DNA of 64,000 bases from positions 7,130,001-7,194,000 of the forward strand of contig NZ_CP134500.1 of assembly GCF_031760065.1 (NCBI RefSeq), read 5' to 3'. A program made the position numbers and the translations under genes. The notes beneath the pieces were generated by a model. The model saw nothing but the letters and a program-made list of their open reading frames with translations, was not told the origin of the DNA and did not search any database. The stretch comes from Streptomyces durocortorensis. GTDB lineage: Bacteria > Actinomycetota > Actinomycetes > Streptomycetales > Streptomycetaceae. The stretch's first letter is position 1. Every line of letters begins with the position of its first letter. This document shows positions 8,264 to 15,889 of the stretch, piece by piece.

Positions 8264-9769
8264 ATGTCCCGTACCCGCCGGGTGCTCGTCGTCGGCATCG
8301 ACGGGGTGCGCCTCGACACCCTGAACCGCGTGAGCACCCCGCACCTCGACACGGTGGCCGACGCGGGCTTCCTGGCCCCCGTGACCGTGGCGGAGGGCAC
8401 GCCCACCATGTCGGGGCCGTGCTGGGCGACGACCGTCACCGGTGTGAACGTCAGCAAGCACGCCGTGTGGAGCAACGACTTCAGCGGCCACCGCCTCGGC
8501 GTCTTCCCGGACTTCGCCACCCGCCTGTCCCGCCAGGACGGCCGCCGCACCTACGTCGCGGCAGCCTGGGAACCCCTGGTCACCGTCGCCGACGGCGGCC
8601 CGATGTTCCGGCACCCCACCCGGCTCACCCACCACGCTCCGGCCGCCGACACCCCCGAGGCCTGGGAGCGGGCCGACGAGTCCACCGTGCGCGACGCGGT
8701 GAGCATCCTGACCCACGAGGACCCCGAGGCGTCCTTCGTCTACCTCGGCGCCCCCGACGAGACGGCCCATCACCTGGGCTGCGGGGCGGCCTACAAGGCG
8801 TCGATCGCGTCGGCGGACCGCCGCCTGGGCGACCTCCTCGCCGCCCTGCGCGCCCGCCCCTCGTACGAACGGGAGGCCTGGACCGTCCTCGTCGTCACCG
8901 ACCACGGGCACCGGGACGAGGGCGGCCACGGCGGCGGCAGCGCGGTGGAGCGCACCGCGTGGCTGGCCTGTGCCGGCCCGGACATCACGGCCGGGGCCCG
9001 CCCCGCCCGCCCGGTCCGGCACGAGGACGTCGCCGCTCAGGTGTACGCGGCCCTGGACCGTACGCCGGACACGCACTGGACGCTCGACGGCGGCGCGGTG
9101 CCCACCGTGCCGCGCGCGGTGCTCCTCGGCATGGACGGCACGCTCGTCGACACCGAACGCCTCTGGCTGGAGGCCGCCCGGGGGGTGGCATCGGCGCACG
9201 GCCACGCCCTCACGGACGAGGAGGGCGCGGGGGTGCTCGGCCGCAACCGCGCCGACACGGCGACCCTCCTCGTACAGCTGTGTCCGGAGCCCACGACCCT
9301 CGCCGGACTGGAATCGGAACTGGAGGACACCTTCCTCGCCGCTGTGGAAGCGGGCGTACCACTCCGGCCGGGAGCCCGCGCGCTGCTGGACCGGCTGGTG
9401 CGGGACGGCGTGCCCGCCGCCCTGGTGTCGGCCTTCCCGCGCCGGGTGGTGGACACGGTCCTGCGGGCGCTGGGCGGTGAGGTGTTCCGTACGACGGTGG
9501 CGGACGGCGAGAGCGACCGTTCGAAGCCCTTCCCGGACCCCTACCTGAAGGCGGCCACCCGCCTGGGCCTCCCGCCCGGGGCCTGCCTGGCGGTGGAGGA
9601 CAGCCCCGCCGGGGTGGCCGCGGCCGAGGCAGCGGGCTGCCGGGTGCTGGCGGTCCCCTCGGCCGCGCCGATCACATCGGCCCCGGGCCGACGGGTAGGG
9701 CGCGATCTCGCGGTACTGCCGCGGGAGTGGGGGAACGGCACCTCGACGGGCAGGCCGGTAAGGAGGTAA
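8264..9769 (+). CDS. Fusion: phosphodiesterase/pyrophosphatase domain plus HAD-like domain with altered nucleophile
   Basis: This 501-residue protein starts at ATG 8264 with GGGAG at 8253-8257. Residues 1 to about 270 belong to the alkaline-phosphatase superfamily, type I phosphodiesterase/nucleotide pyrophosphatase: VVGIDGVR (metal Asp), GTPTMSGPCWATTVTG (Thr nucleophile region) and VVTDHGHRDEGGHGG (Asp/His metal ligands). Residues about 283-480 are a beta-phosphoglucomutase-like HAD domain with SKPFPDPY (motif III Lys) and VEDSPAGVAAAEAAG (motif IV). Motif I reads LLGMDGTLVDTE where HADs have DxDGT, so the nucleophilic Asp is Gly (GGC instead of GAC). The HAD half is probably inactive as a phosphatase unless another residue substitutes. 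It is the last gene of the importer operon. Confidence 0.85.
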   Translation: MSRTRRVLVVGIDGVRLDTLNRVSTPHLDTVADAGFLAPVTVAEGTPTMSGPCWATTVTGVNVSKHAVWSNDFSGHRLGVFPDFATRLSRQDGRRTYVAAAWEPLVTVADGGPMFRHPTRLTHHAPAADTPEAWERADESTVRDAVSILTHEDPEASFVYLGAPDETAHHLGCGAAYKASIASADRRLGDLLAALRARPSYEREAWTVLVVTDHGHRDEGGHGGGSAVERTAWLACAGPDITAGARPARPVRHEDVAAQVYAALDRTPDTHWTLDGGAVPTVPRAVLLGMDGTLVDTERLWLEAARGVASAHGHALTDEEGAGVLGRNRADTATLLVQLCPEPTTLAGLESELEDTFLAAVEAGVPLRPGARALLDRLVRDGVPAALVSAFPRRVVDTVLRALGGEVFRTTVADGESDRSKPFPDPYLKAATRLGLPPGACLAVEDSPAGVAAAEAAGCRVLAVPSAAPITSAPGRRVGRDLAVLPREWGNGTSTGRPVRR

Positions 9770-10035
9770 GCCGTGCGCGGCGCGTCGTAGCCAGCGTCGA
9801 AGGCGACCAGGATCTCCGGGTCGCCGTTCCCCCACTGGCCCTGGCCGATCAGGTCGTTCACGACACGGCGGACCTGCCGGGAGGTGACCTCGGCGACATC
9901 ATCTTCGGGGCCCAGGCGGACCGCGTCCAGCAGCTGGCACCACGAGGTGCGGCCCCGTCTCCAGCGCGGCGACGAACGAGTAGGGCCAGCCGGGAATGAA
10001 CTGGTCACTGGACCGTCCTGAGCGTCCGTAGACGT
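9727..10035 (-). pseudogene. Transposase remnant (frameshifted N-terminal part)
   Basis: The minus strand reads DQFIPGWPYSFVAALETG in one frame, then RTSWCQLLDAVRLGPEDDVAEVT continues in another, followed by VVNDLIGQGQWGNGDPEIL and FDAGYDAPRTAYLLTGLPVEV. Together these resemble the start of a common Streptomyces IS701-like transposase. A frameshift near 9954 and loss of the rest of the gene near 9727 show it is dead. It separates the sugar operon from the glutaredoxin-like gene. Confidence 0.7.
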
Positions 10036-10070
10036 GGCAGCATTTCGCCTCATCGGTAGCCTGTATCACC

Positions 10071-10508
10071 ATGATGCGTGCTTGGACCTTGCCGATGCTG
10101 CTGGTACTCAGCGGCTCAGCCGTCGCGGCTGGGCAGATCTTCAAGGGGAGCCCCGGCACAGCCGCAGCACTCCTGCTGGCGTTCCTGGCGCTCGCCAGCG
10201 TGAACTCACCCCTGATCTTCCCGAGGTCGATCGGTGCGCAGGAGGCACAACGCCGCAGCGCGGTCGACGGCCGACCGGTCGTCTTCTGGCGGCCGGGCTG
10301 CAAGTACTGCATACGACTGCGCATCCGGCTGGGCCGTAGTGCCCGCCAGTTGCACTGGGTCAACATCTGGCGCGACCCGGCAGGAGCCGCAGCGGTGAGA
10401 GCAGCCAACGACGGCGACGAGACCGTGCCGACCGTCGTCGTGACGGGCCGGCCACACACCAACCCCGATCCCAGATGGGTGCGCGAACAGCTCTCCCCTC
10501 CCGCGTGA
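10071..10508 (+). CDS. Membrane-anchored glutaredoxin-like (mycoredoxin-type) protein
   Basis: This 145-residue protein starts at ATG 10071; a second ATG follows directly at 10074 and either could serve. Two hydrophobic N-terminal segments (LPMLLVLSGSAVAAG and AAALLLAFLALASVN) anchor it in the membrane. The C-terminal half has a thioredoxin fold with the redox motif PGCKYC after VVFWR, then ETVPTVVV holding the cis-Pro, and GRPHTNPDP. Proteins of this type are predicted mycothiol- or thiol-dependent reductases. It has no functional link to its neighbours. Confidence 0.88.
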   Translation: MMRAWTLPMLLVLSGSAVAAGQIFKGSPGTAAALLLAFLALASVNSPLIFPRSIGAQEAQRRSAVDGRPVVFWRPGCKYCIRLRIRLGRSARQLHWVNIWRDPAGAAAVRAANDGDETVPTVVVTGRPHTNPDPRWVREQLSPPA

Positions 10509-10611
10509 TCACAAACCGCGCCCTGCGGAGAGACACCCGCAGACCCAACTGAAGCGCACAGAGGCTAAACGACAAGCTGAGAGCCTGTGAATAGACCGCA
10601 GTCTGCCCAGA

Positions 10612-11337
10612 TCACTCGGTTATGGGCAGGCACTCGGCGAGCAGGTCGACGACGTCCCACCAAGCTCGGTGCGCGTGCTGAGGGTGATAACCGACCCCGG
10701 GAAGCACGATGTGGTCGACCGGTGGGTGATGGAAGGCGTGCAAGGCGCCGCCGTAGACCACGAGGCGCCAGTCGACGCCTGCGGCCTGCATCTCGGCGGT
10801 GAATGCGTCCCGTTGCGCGGGCGGCATGATCGGATCTTCCGACCCGACCCCGGCCCACACCGGGCAGCGAATGCGCGCAGCCTCGCCTGATCGGCCCGTG
10901 GTCAGTCCGTTGACTGTCGCGATCGCGCGCAGGTCAACGCCGTCGCGCCCGAGTTCCAGCGCGATTGCGCCCCCGGTGCCGTAGCCGACGGCAGCGATCC
11001 GGTCCGGGTCGGTCCGCGGCTCGGCGCGGAGCACGTCGAGCGCCGCGTGGCCGATGCCTCGCATCCGGTCGGGGTCGGCGAGCAGAGGCATGCAACGGGC
11101 CAACATCTCCTCAGGGTCCCTCAAATAGCGCCCGCCGTGGAGGTCGAAGGCCAGCGCCACGTATCCCAGCTCGGCGAGCGCATCGGCCCGGCGGCGCTCG
11201 ACGTCGCTGATCCCCACCCCCTCGGGCCCGACCAGGACCGCGGGCCGGCGGCCGACACCGGCCGGGAGCGCGAGGTGCCCGATCATCGTCAGGCCGTCGG
11301 CCGCGTAGTCGATCGTGCGCGTTGTCACTGTCGTCAT
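10612..11337 (-). CDS. Dienelactone hydrolase family protein, nucleophile position is Gly
   Basis: This 241-residue alpha/beta-hydrolase starts at ATG 11337. The family pattern is clear: PAVLVGPEGVGISDVERRRA, YVALAFDLHGGRYL, the Asp region GVGSEDPIMP and the terminal His in VVYGGALHAFHHP. The nucleophile elbow reads AAVGYGTGGA, where dienelactone hydrolases have GYCxGG, so Cys/Ser is replaced by Gly (codon GGC). I recall close Streptomyces relatives with the same elbow, so this may be a subfamily trait and not a fresh lesion. Catalysis by the usual mechanism is unlikely. The Asp and His candidates remain. It stands alone between unrelated genes. Confidence 0.82.
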   Translation of the reverse strand: MTTVTTRTIDYAADGLTMIGHLALPAGVGRRPAVLVGPEGVGISDVERRRADALAELGYVALAFDLHGGRYLRDPEEMLARCMPLLADPDRMRGIGHAALDVLRAEPRTDPDRIAAVGYGTGGAIALELGRDGVDLRAIATVNGLTTGRSGEAARIRCPVWAGVGSEDPIMPPAQRDAFTAEMQAAGVDWRLVVYGGALHAFHHPPVDHIVLPGVGYHPQHAHRAWWDVVDLLAECLPITE

Positions 11338-11649
11338 GAGCCTGGACTGTAGTGATCGTCGAGTCCGGTCGGGCCGGTGTTCTGCCGTTGGCAGAAGGCA
11401 GATCTCCGGCGTATTCCGGAAACCCCGTCAGCGGTTCAGCTCAGCTTGTGCTTTATGGTCTGGCCTCGAACGATGCCCCGAACGTGATCGCTCATGCGTG
11501 GATTCCGGGGATGTGAACACGGCCTTCGCCTGATCCTGTGCTCCGACGAAAGAGGCACTTGACCAGCACGAAGGCCGTGGGGGAATGAGTCTGCTGACCG
11601 AGCCAGACCCTGACGAGGCCGTGGGAGACGCATGTTTCAACCTCGGTGG
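11338..11649. other. Intergenic, 312 bp, with long inverted repeat
   Basis: No convincing gene. Arms CACGGCCTTCG (11518-11528) and CGAAGGCCGTG (11569-11579) are perfect inverted repeats 40 nt apart. This could be the end region of a lost insertion element or a large hairpin between two minus-strand genes. Confidence 0.5.
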
Positions 11650-12522
11650 TCACGTCGCGGTGGGGACGTAGGGCGCTGCTGCAACCTGGGCCATCGTCCG
11701 AAGATTCGCAAAGTAGGAGGCGCAGTACTCCTCGTTGATCAGAGGAACGATCATGTCGAGGTCGGTGATGCAGCCCCAGAGACAGGCGATGCCACTGCCG
11801 TCGAGCCCGCCCTTCAGCTCCCTCTGCACGAGGCCGGCGACGTCGGCGTCCAGGAGGACCAGATCCACGCCGTCGAAGTCCACACCGCGGAAGCCGTCGG
11901 GGAACAATGCGCGCAGGTGGTCCTCCCACAAACGGGCGAGTCCGCCTTCGAGCTGTGCTCCGCCCACGTCGGCGCCTGTCGCCTCTGCGGACGGTGGGCG
12001 AAGGAGCAGGGAGACGGCATCGAAGACGGCACGCAGCATTGCGACGGCCCGGATCGGGCGGAGGGCGGCACTTGACTCGGCGCCCTGCGTGAGCTTGTCG
12101 CGCAGCAATCGGCTGCGGTGGAGTTCGATGGCGAGCTCGGCCGTGATGAGCCCGGCGTCGGCGGCCCGCTCGATGAGGACGTGGAGCGGTTCGTTCGTGG
12201 CCAGACGCTCAGCGAGGACGTGCTCCAGGGCGAACAGGGAATGCGTGACGGCGACGGTGGCGAACTCGTACCGGTAGTAGGAGTGCCGGATGAGCTCGCG
12301 GGAAGTTTCCAACGCGCTCATGACGTACATCGACGCGCCGCCGGGCAGAACCAGGTCGGCAACCACAGCGTGCATCTCCGCATAGTCGAGAACGAGGTCG
12401 CAGGCGCGCGGGTCTCGTACCGGCAGGAGGAGCGGGTCGGGCGGCGGAGGCAGGGTATTCACCGGTGCAGTCTTGTCGCCGGAGGTTGTCGGTGCCATCG
12501 GATTTGCTCGGGGCGGCCGCAT
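11650..12522 (-). CDS. Conserved-looking hypothetical protein
   Basis: This 290-residue protein is not one I recognise. The codon pattern is typical of coding DNA, and the sequence is predicted largely helical with alternating Leu/Ala/Glu (EFATVAVTHSLFALEHVLAERL, LITAELAIELHRSRLLRDKL), with no signal peptide or membrane segment. The acidic C-terminal half ends with CLWGCITDLDMIVPLINEEYC. The start is uncertain: ATG 12522 lies 18 bp after the aldolase stop, ATG 12498 is an alternative, and neither has a good ribosome site. It may be co-transcribed with the SIS/aldolase pair, but nothing in it indicates a metabolic role. Confidence 0.6.
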   Translation of the reverse strand: MRPPRANPMAPTTSGDKTAPVNTLPPPPDPLLLPVRDPRACDLVLDYAEMHAVVADLVLPGGASMYVMSALETSRELIRHSYYRYEFATVAVTHSLFALEHVLAERLATNEPLHVLIERAADAGLITAELAIELHRSRLLRDKLTQGAESSAALRPIRAVAMLRAVFDAVSLLLRPPSAEATGADVGGAQLEGGLARLWEDHLRALFPDGFRGVDFDGVDLVLLDADVAGLVQRELKGGLDGSGIACLWGCITDLDMIVPLINEEYCASYFANLRTMAQVAAAPYVPTAT

Positions 12523-12540
12523 CTCGCCAGCGGGTCCGAC

Positions 12541-13404
12541 CTAAAGAACAAGCTGAGGAGGCAGCACGGCCATCAGCCGGGCCACCGTCCGGGCCATCGC
12601 GTCCCGGCCCTCCGCCAGATAGCGGCGCGGGTCCACGCCCTGATCGTCCCGGGCGAGCCGGTCCCGTATCGCGCCGGTCATCGCGATGTTCAGCGCGGTA
12701 CCGATGTTGACCTTGGCGATTCCGCCCGCCACGGCGCGGGCCAGCTCCTCGTCGGAGGCCCCGGACGACCCGTGCAGCACCAGTGGAACGGGCACGGCCG
12801 TACGCAGCCTGGCCAGCAGGCCGTGGTCGATGCGGGCGTCCCGCGAGGTCATGGCGTGCGAGGTGCCGACCGCCACGGCCAGCGCGTCGACCCCGGTGGC
12901 CTCGACGAAGGCCCGAGCCTCCTCGGGGGCCGTACGGGCCCCGGGCGCGTGGGCGTCGAGCGGAGCCTGCCCGTTCTTCCCGCCGACCTCCCCGAGCTCG
13001 GCCTCCAGCCAGAGACCCCGCTCGTGGGCCCAGACGACGGCGGCGCGGGTGGCCGCCAGGTTCTCCGCGTACGGCAGCCGGGCGGCATCGAACATCGCCG
13101 AGCTGAAACCGCAGTCCGCCGCCTGGTGCAGCAGCTCGACGGACTGCACATGGTCCAGGTGGAGGGAGACGGGGACGGCGGCCTGGTCCGCCACCTCCGC
13201 CGCGGCGCGGGCCAGCGGGCGCGCCCGCCCCCGGTGGTAGGCGACCGCGTTCTCGCTGATCTGGAGGATCACCGGCGCCCCCGCGGCCTCCGCGCCCTCG
13301 GCGATCGCTTCGGCGTGCTCCAGCGTGATGACGTTGAACGCGGCGACCGCACGCTGCTGTGCGGCGGCCTCGGCGACCAGATCGCCGGTGGCGGCGATGG
13401 GCAT
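12541..13404 (-). CDS. Class II fructose/tagatose-bisphosphate aldolase family protein
   Basis: This 287-residue zinc-dependent aldolase starts at ATG 13404. The class II pattern is intact: AAFNVITLEHAEAI at the N-terminus, LHLDHVQ (zinc His and catalytic Asp), LEAELGEVGG (Glu), VGTSHA (zinc His), LHGSSGASDEEL (third His) and IAKVNIGTALNIAMT (phosphate binding). Family members cleave fructose-, tagatose- or related bisphosphates to dihydroxyacetone phosphate and an aldehyde. It lies 48 bp downstream of a SIS isomerase/deaminase gene on the same strand, an arrangement seen in N-acetylgalactosamine and similar amino-sugar pathways (AgaS/AgaY-like). Amino-sugar catabolism is therefore the best inference. 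Confidence 0.88.
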   Translation of the reverse strand: MPIAATGDLVAEAAAQQRAVAAFNVITLEHAEAIAEGAEAAGAPVILQISENAVAYHRGRARPLARAAAEVADQAAVPVSLHLDHVQSVELLHQAADCGFSSAMFDAARLPYAENLAATRAAVVWAHERGLWLEAELGEVGGKNGQAPLDAHAPGARTAPEEARAFVEATGVDALAVAVGTSHAMTSRDARIDHGLLARLRTAVPVPLVLHGSSGASDEELARAVAGGIAKVNIGTALNIAMTGAIRDRLARDDQGVDPRRYLAEGRDAMARTVARLMAVLPPQLVL

Positions 13405-13452
13405 GGCAACTCCGGGTGAAGGTCCGTCAGAGGGTCCGTCAGGGGGGGGCGG

Positions 13453-14340
13453 TCAGGTCGTACTGCTGAGAATGACGGAACGGGTCAGATGACGCGGCCG
13501 GTCCGGGTCGAGGCCGCGAGCCTGGGCGATGGCGAGGGCGAGGCGCTGGACCCGGACGAGCTCGGCCAGCGGGTCGAGGCCGCCCGCCACCCATCGGGCA
13601 CCGGTCGCGTGCACCTCGTCCATCAGCCCGGCCGGGGCCTCGCCGAGCATCCAGGTCGCGGTGGAGCGGGTGGAGATGCTGATGGGGCCGTGCCGGTACT
13701 CCATGGCCGGGTACGCCTCGGTCCAGGCCAGGGCCGCCTCACGCATCTTCAGCGCGGCCTCGTTGGCGAGGCCCACGCTCCAGCCCTGTCCGAGGAAGGT
13801 GAACTGACTGCACTCCACCAGCCCGACGGGCAGCGGCTCGGCGAGCGCCACCTGGGCGTCCTCGACGACGGCGTCGGTGTGCAGGCCGAGATGGGCGCGG
13901 AGCAGGGTCAGCGCCGAGGTCGCGAAGCGGGTCTGCACGACGGACTTCTCATCGGCGAACTCCAGCACGACCGTGTCGTCGGCCATCGCCGCCATCGGGG
14001 TGTCGGGATCGCCGATCACCACGGTCCTGCGGGTCGTTCCGCCGAGCCGACCGAGCAGACCGAGCACCTCGGTCGTCGTCCCGGAACGGCTCAGTGCCAC
14101 GACCCGGTCGTAGGGCCGCCCGGCAGGAAACTCCGACGCCGCGAAGGCGTCGGTCTCGCCCTGGCCGCTGCCCTCACGGAGAGCCGCGAAGGCCTGGGCC
14201 ATGAAGTACGACGTACCGCACCCCACGACGGCGATGCGCTCACCGGCCGCCGGAAGCCGGTGGGCGAGCCCGTCCGCCATGCCTGCGGCTACCTGCCAGC
14301 AGTCGGGCTGACTGGCCAGCTCCTGAGCCACGTACGTCAT
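13453..14340 (-). CDS. SIS-domain sugar isomerase/deaminase (AgaS/GlmS-like)
   Basis: This 295-residue protein carries two SIS subdomains. ATG 14340 is preceded by GGGAGA; a longer in-frame start would read into the promoter. Sugar-phosphate-binding motifs are present: VVGCGTSYFMAQ, VVALSRSGTTTEVLGLL (Ser/Thr-rich phosphate loop), DEKSVVQTRFATSALTLLRAHL (the Glu near catalysis in GlmS-like proteins) and the second half FLGQGWSVGLANEAALKMREA with EYRHGPIS. It probably isomerises or deaminates an amino-sugar phosphate, feeding the aldolase immediately downstream. The 48-bp gap and shared strand support an operon, driven by the promoter at 14393-14422. Confidence 0.88.
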   Translation of the reverse strand: MTYVAQELASQPDCWQVAAGMADGLAHRLPAAGERIAVVGCGTSYFMAQAFAALREGSGQGETDAFAASEFPAGRPYDRVVALSRSGTTTEVLGLLGRLGGTTRRTVVIGDPDTPMAAMADDTVVLEFADEKSVVQTRFATSALTLLRAHLGLHTDAVVEDAQVALAEPLPVGLVECSQFTFLGQGWSVGLANEAALKMREAALAWTEAYPAMEYRHGPISISTRSTATWMLGEAPAGLMDEVHATGARWVAGGLDPLAELVRVQRLALAIAQARGLDPDRPRHLTRSVILSSTT

Positions 14341-14392
14341 CTCGTCTCCCCTGTCCCCGCACTCCACCGACAGCATCGATGCTCGAAGCTGC

Positions 14393-14422
14393 ATATTAGG
14401 CCAGCATTTCAATCAATATCAA
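14393..14422 (-). promoter_or_regulatory. Strong sigma70-type promoter for SIS/aldolase operon
   Basis: Read on the minus strand, TTGATA (14422-14417) and TAATAT (14398-14393) are separated by 18 bp, unusually close to consensus for Streptomyces. The start point would be near 14386, about 45 nt before the ATG. The spacer is AT-rich, with TTGATATTGATTG direct repeats that could be an operator. Confidence 0.7.
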
Positions 14423-14636
14423 GCAGGCGTGTGCAAGGGGTCGCACGGTCGGCGCGCACCGTCCGGGCCGGCCCCCGCCCGGCCGACGCGCCCCGGGCCC
14501 AGGGGTGTTCGCACCCGCGTGCGCGCGCCCCGCTTCCGGCCGGTGCATCGCGGGAGCACATTTAGTCCCGGGTCGGTGGGTAGGGTGGCTGCGCTTCGCG
14601 AAAACGGCGGAATGTTCGACGTAGGGGGATGGATTC

Positions 14637-15401
14637 ATGGGTGCGTTGGCGGGAAAGGTCGCGTTGGTCACGGGTGCGAGCCGCGGAATCGGCCGGGCGA
14701 TCGCCCGGCGGCTCGCACGTGACGGGGCCTTGGTCGCCGTCCATTACGGCGCGCGGAAGGGAGCCGCGCAGGAGGTCGTCGAGGAGATCGGGAAAGCCGG
14801 TGGTCAGGCTTTCGCGGTGGGCTCCCTGCTGGGAGTGGCGGGCGACGCCGAGGCGCTGTACGAGGCGTTCGGCGCGGGAATGGCGGACCGGGGCGAGGAA
14901 CCGGTACTGGACATTCTGGTCAACAATGCCGGCGTCAGCGGATCCGGACGAATAGGCGACGCCTCACCGGAGAATTTCGACCGGCTCTTCGCGGTGAACG
15001 TGAAAGCACCGATGTTCCTTATCCAGCACGGTTTGACGCTGATGCGCGATGAGGGACGGATCGTCAACATCTCGTCGGCCGCAGCCCACCGGTCCTTTCC
15101 CGAGTCGGTGACCTACGCCATGACCAAGGGAGCGGTGGAGACCCTGACGCTTGCTGTGGCAAAGGAAGTGGCGGGCCGGGGCATCACGGCGAACGCGGTG
15201 GTGCCGGGCTTCGTGGAGACCGACATGAACGCCAGACGACGCGAGACCCCCGAGGCCACGGCGGCGCTGGCGGCGCACTCCGTGTTCGGACGCATGGGCC
15301 AGCCGGCGGACATCGCCGACGTCGTGGCCTTCCTCGCCTCCCAGGACGCACGCTGGGTCACCGGCCAGTGCATCGACGCCACAGGAGGCACCGCACTCTG
15401 A
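14637..15401 (+). CDS. SDR family oxidoreductase
   Basis: This 254-residue short-chain dehydrogenase/reductase starts at ATG 14637, with AGGGGGA about seven bases upstream. The classical SDR set is complete: TGASRGIGRAIA (cofactor loop), LVNNAGVSGSG (NAG), IVNISSAAAHRSF (catalytic Ser), YAMTK (Tyr and Lys) and PGFVETDM. It resembles FabG-type 3-oxoacyl reductases and polyketide-linked reductases. It is convergent with the megasynthase gene, and the remnant between them leaves it the nearest candidate tailoring enzyme. It could equally be unrelated. Confidence 0.87.
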   Translation: MGALAGKVALVTGASRGIGRAIARRLARDGALVAVHYGARKGAAQEVVEEIGKAGGQAFAVGSLLGVAGDAEALYEAFGAGMADRGEEPVLDILVNNAGVSGSGRIGDASPENFDRLFAVNVKAPMFLIQHGLTLMRDEGRIVNISSAAAHRSFPESVTYAMTKGAVETLTLAVAKEVAGRGITANAVVPGFVETDMNARRRETPEATAALAAHSVFGRMGQPADIADVVAFLASQDARWVTGQCIDATGGTAL

Positions 15402-15433
15402 ACGGCTGCCCGGCAGCCGGAGGGGCTTCGTGC

Positions 15434-15778
15434 TCAGCGCTCCACGTGTCCTTCGCGCAGCGGACCACCGGTCGGATCGAGCACTTGGAGAGCCGCCGCG
15501 ACCAGCGGCCGAGGATCGGACCGCCGGGCCAGAACGAGGTGCCCGTCGAGCAACGTGCCGCCCAGAGCGGGGTCGGCGGCCCCGAGCCGCCGGGGGAGCC
15601 GCTTCCCGGCCCCGTTCCAGCGGCGGCGGTGTGCGGTGAGGAGGTGGGCCGCTTCCCTCGGAACCCGGTCCGCGACGGCCAGTTGCTCGTGCGGGTCGCC
15701 GTCCGGGCCGGTGTCCCCGAGATCGTCCATGAGGTCCGTGAGCAGCGCGCGCTGCGCGGCACGTGCATCGGCGGTCAA
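15434..15778 (-). pseudogene. C-terminal remnant of a nucleotidyltransferase-like protein
   Basis: The 114 residues (TTG start at best) include PHEQLAVADRVPREAAHLLTAH, WNGAGKRLPRRLGAADP and VLDPTGGPLREGHVER. These resemble the C-terminal helical half of Streptomyces nucleotidyltransferase-domain proteins. The catalytic N-terminal half is missing: upstream in the same frame lies the stop of the megasynthase at 15890. No ribosome site precedes the TTG. It is best read as a truncated leftover at the megasynthase boundary, although a small expressed protein is possible. Confidence 0.5.
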
Positions 15779-15889
15779 CGGGTCCGGCCCGGCGGCATCG
15801 GCCGGTCCGTACGCCCCGGATCTCCATGCCTGACTCCCATCCCCGCCTGACTCCCATCCCCGTGGTGCCCCGTGGCGCTCCCGCGGAAG

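Noticed and set aside
7064..9835. 923-codon minus-strand frame
   Set aside because: Shadow of the dehydrogenase and phosphodiesterase-HAD genes, which have clear motifs on the plus strand.
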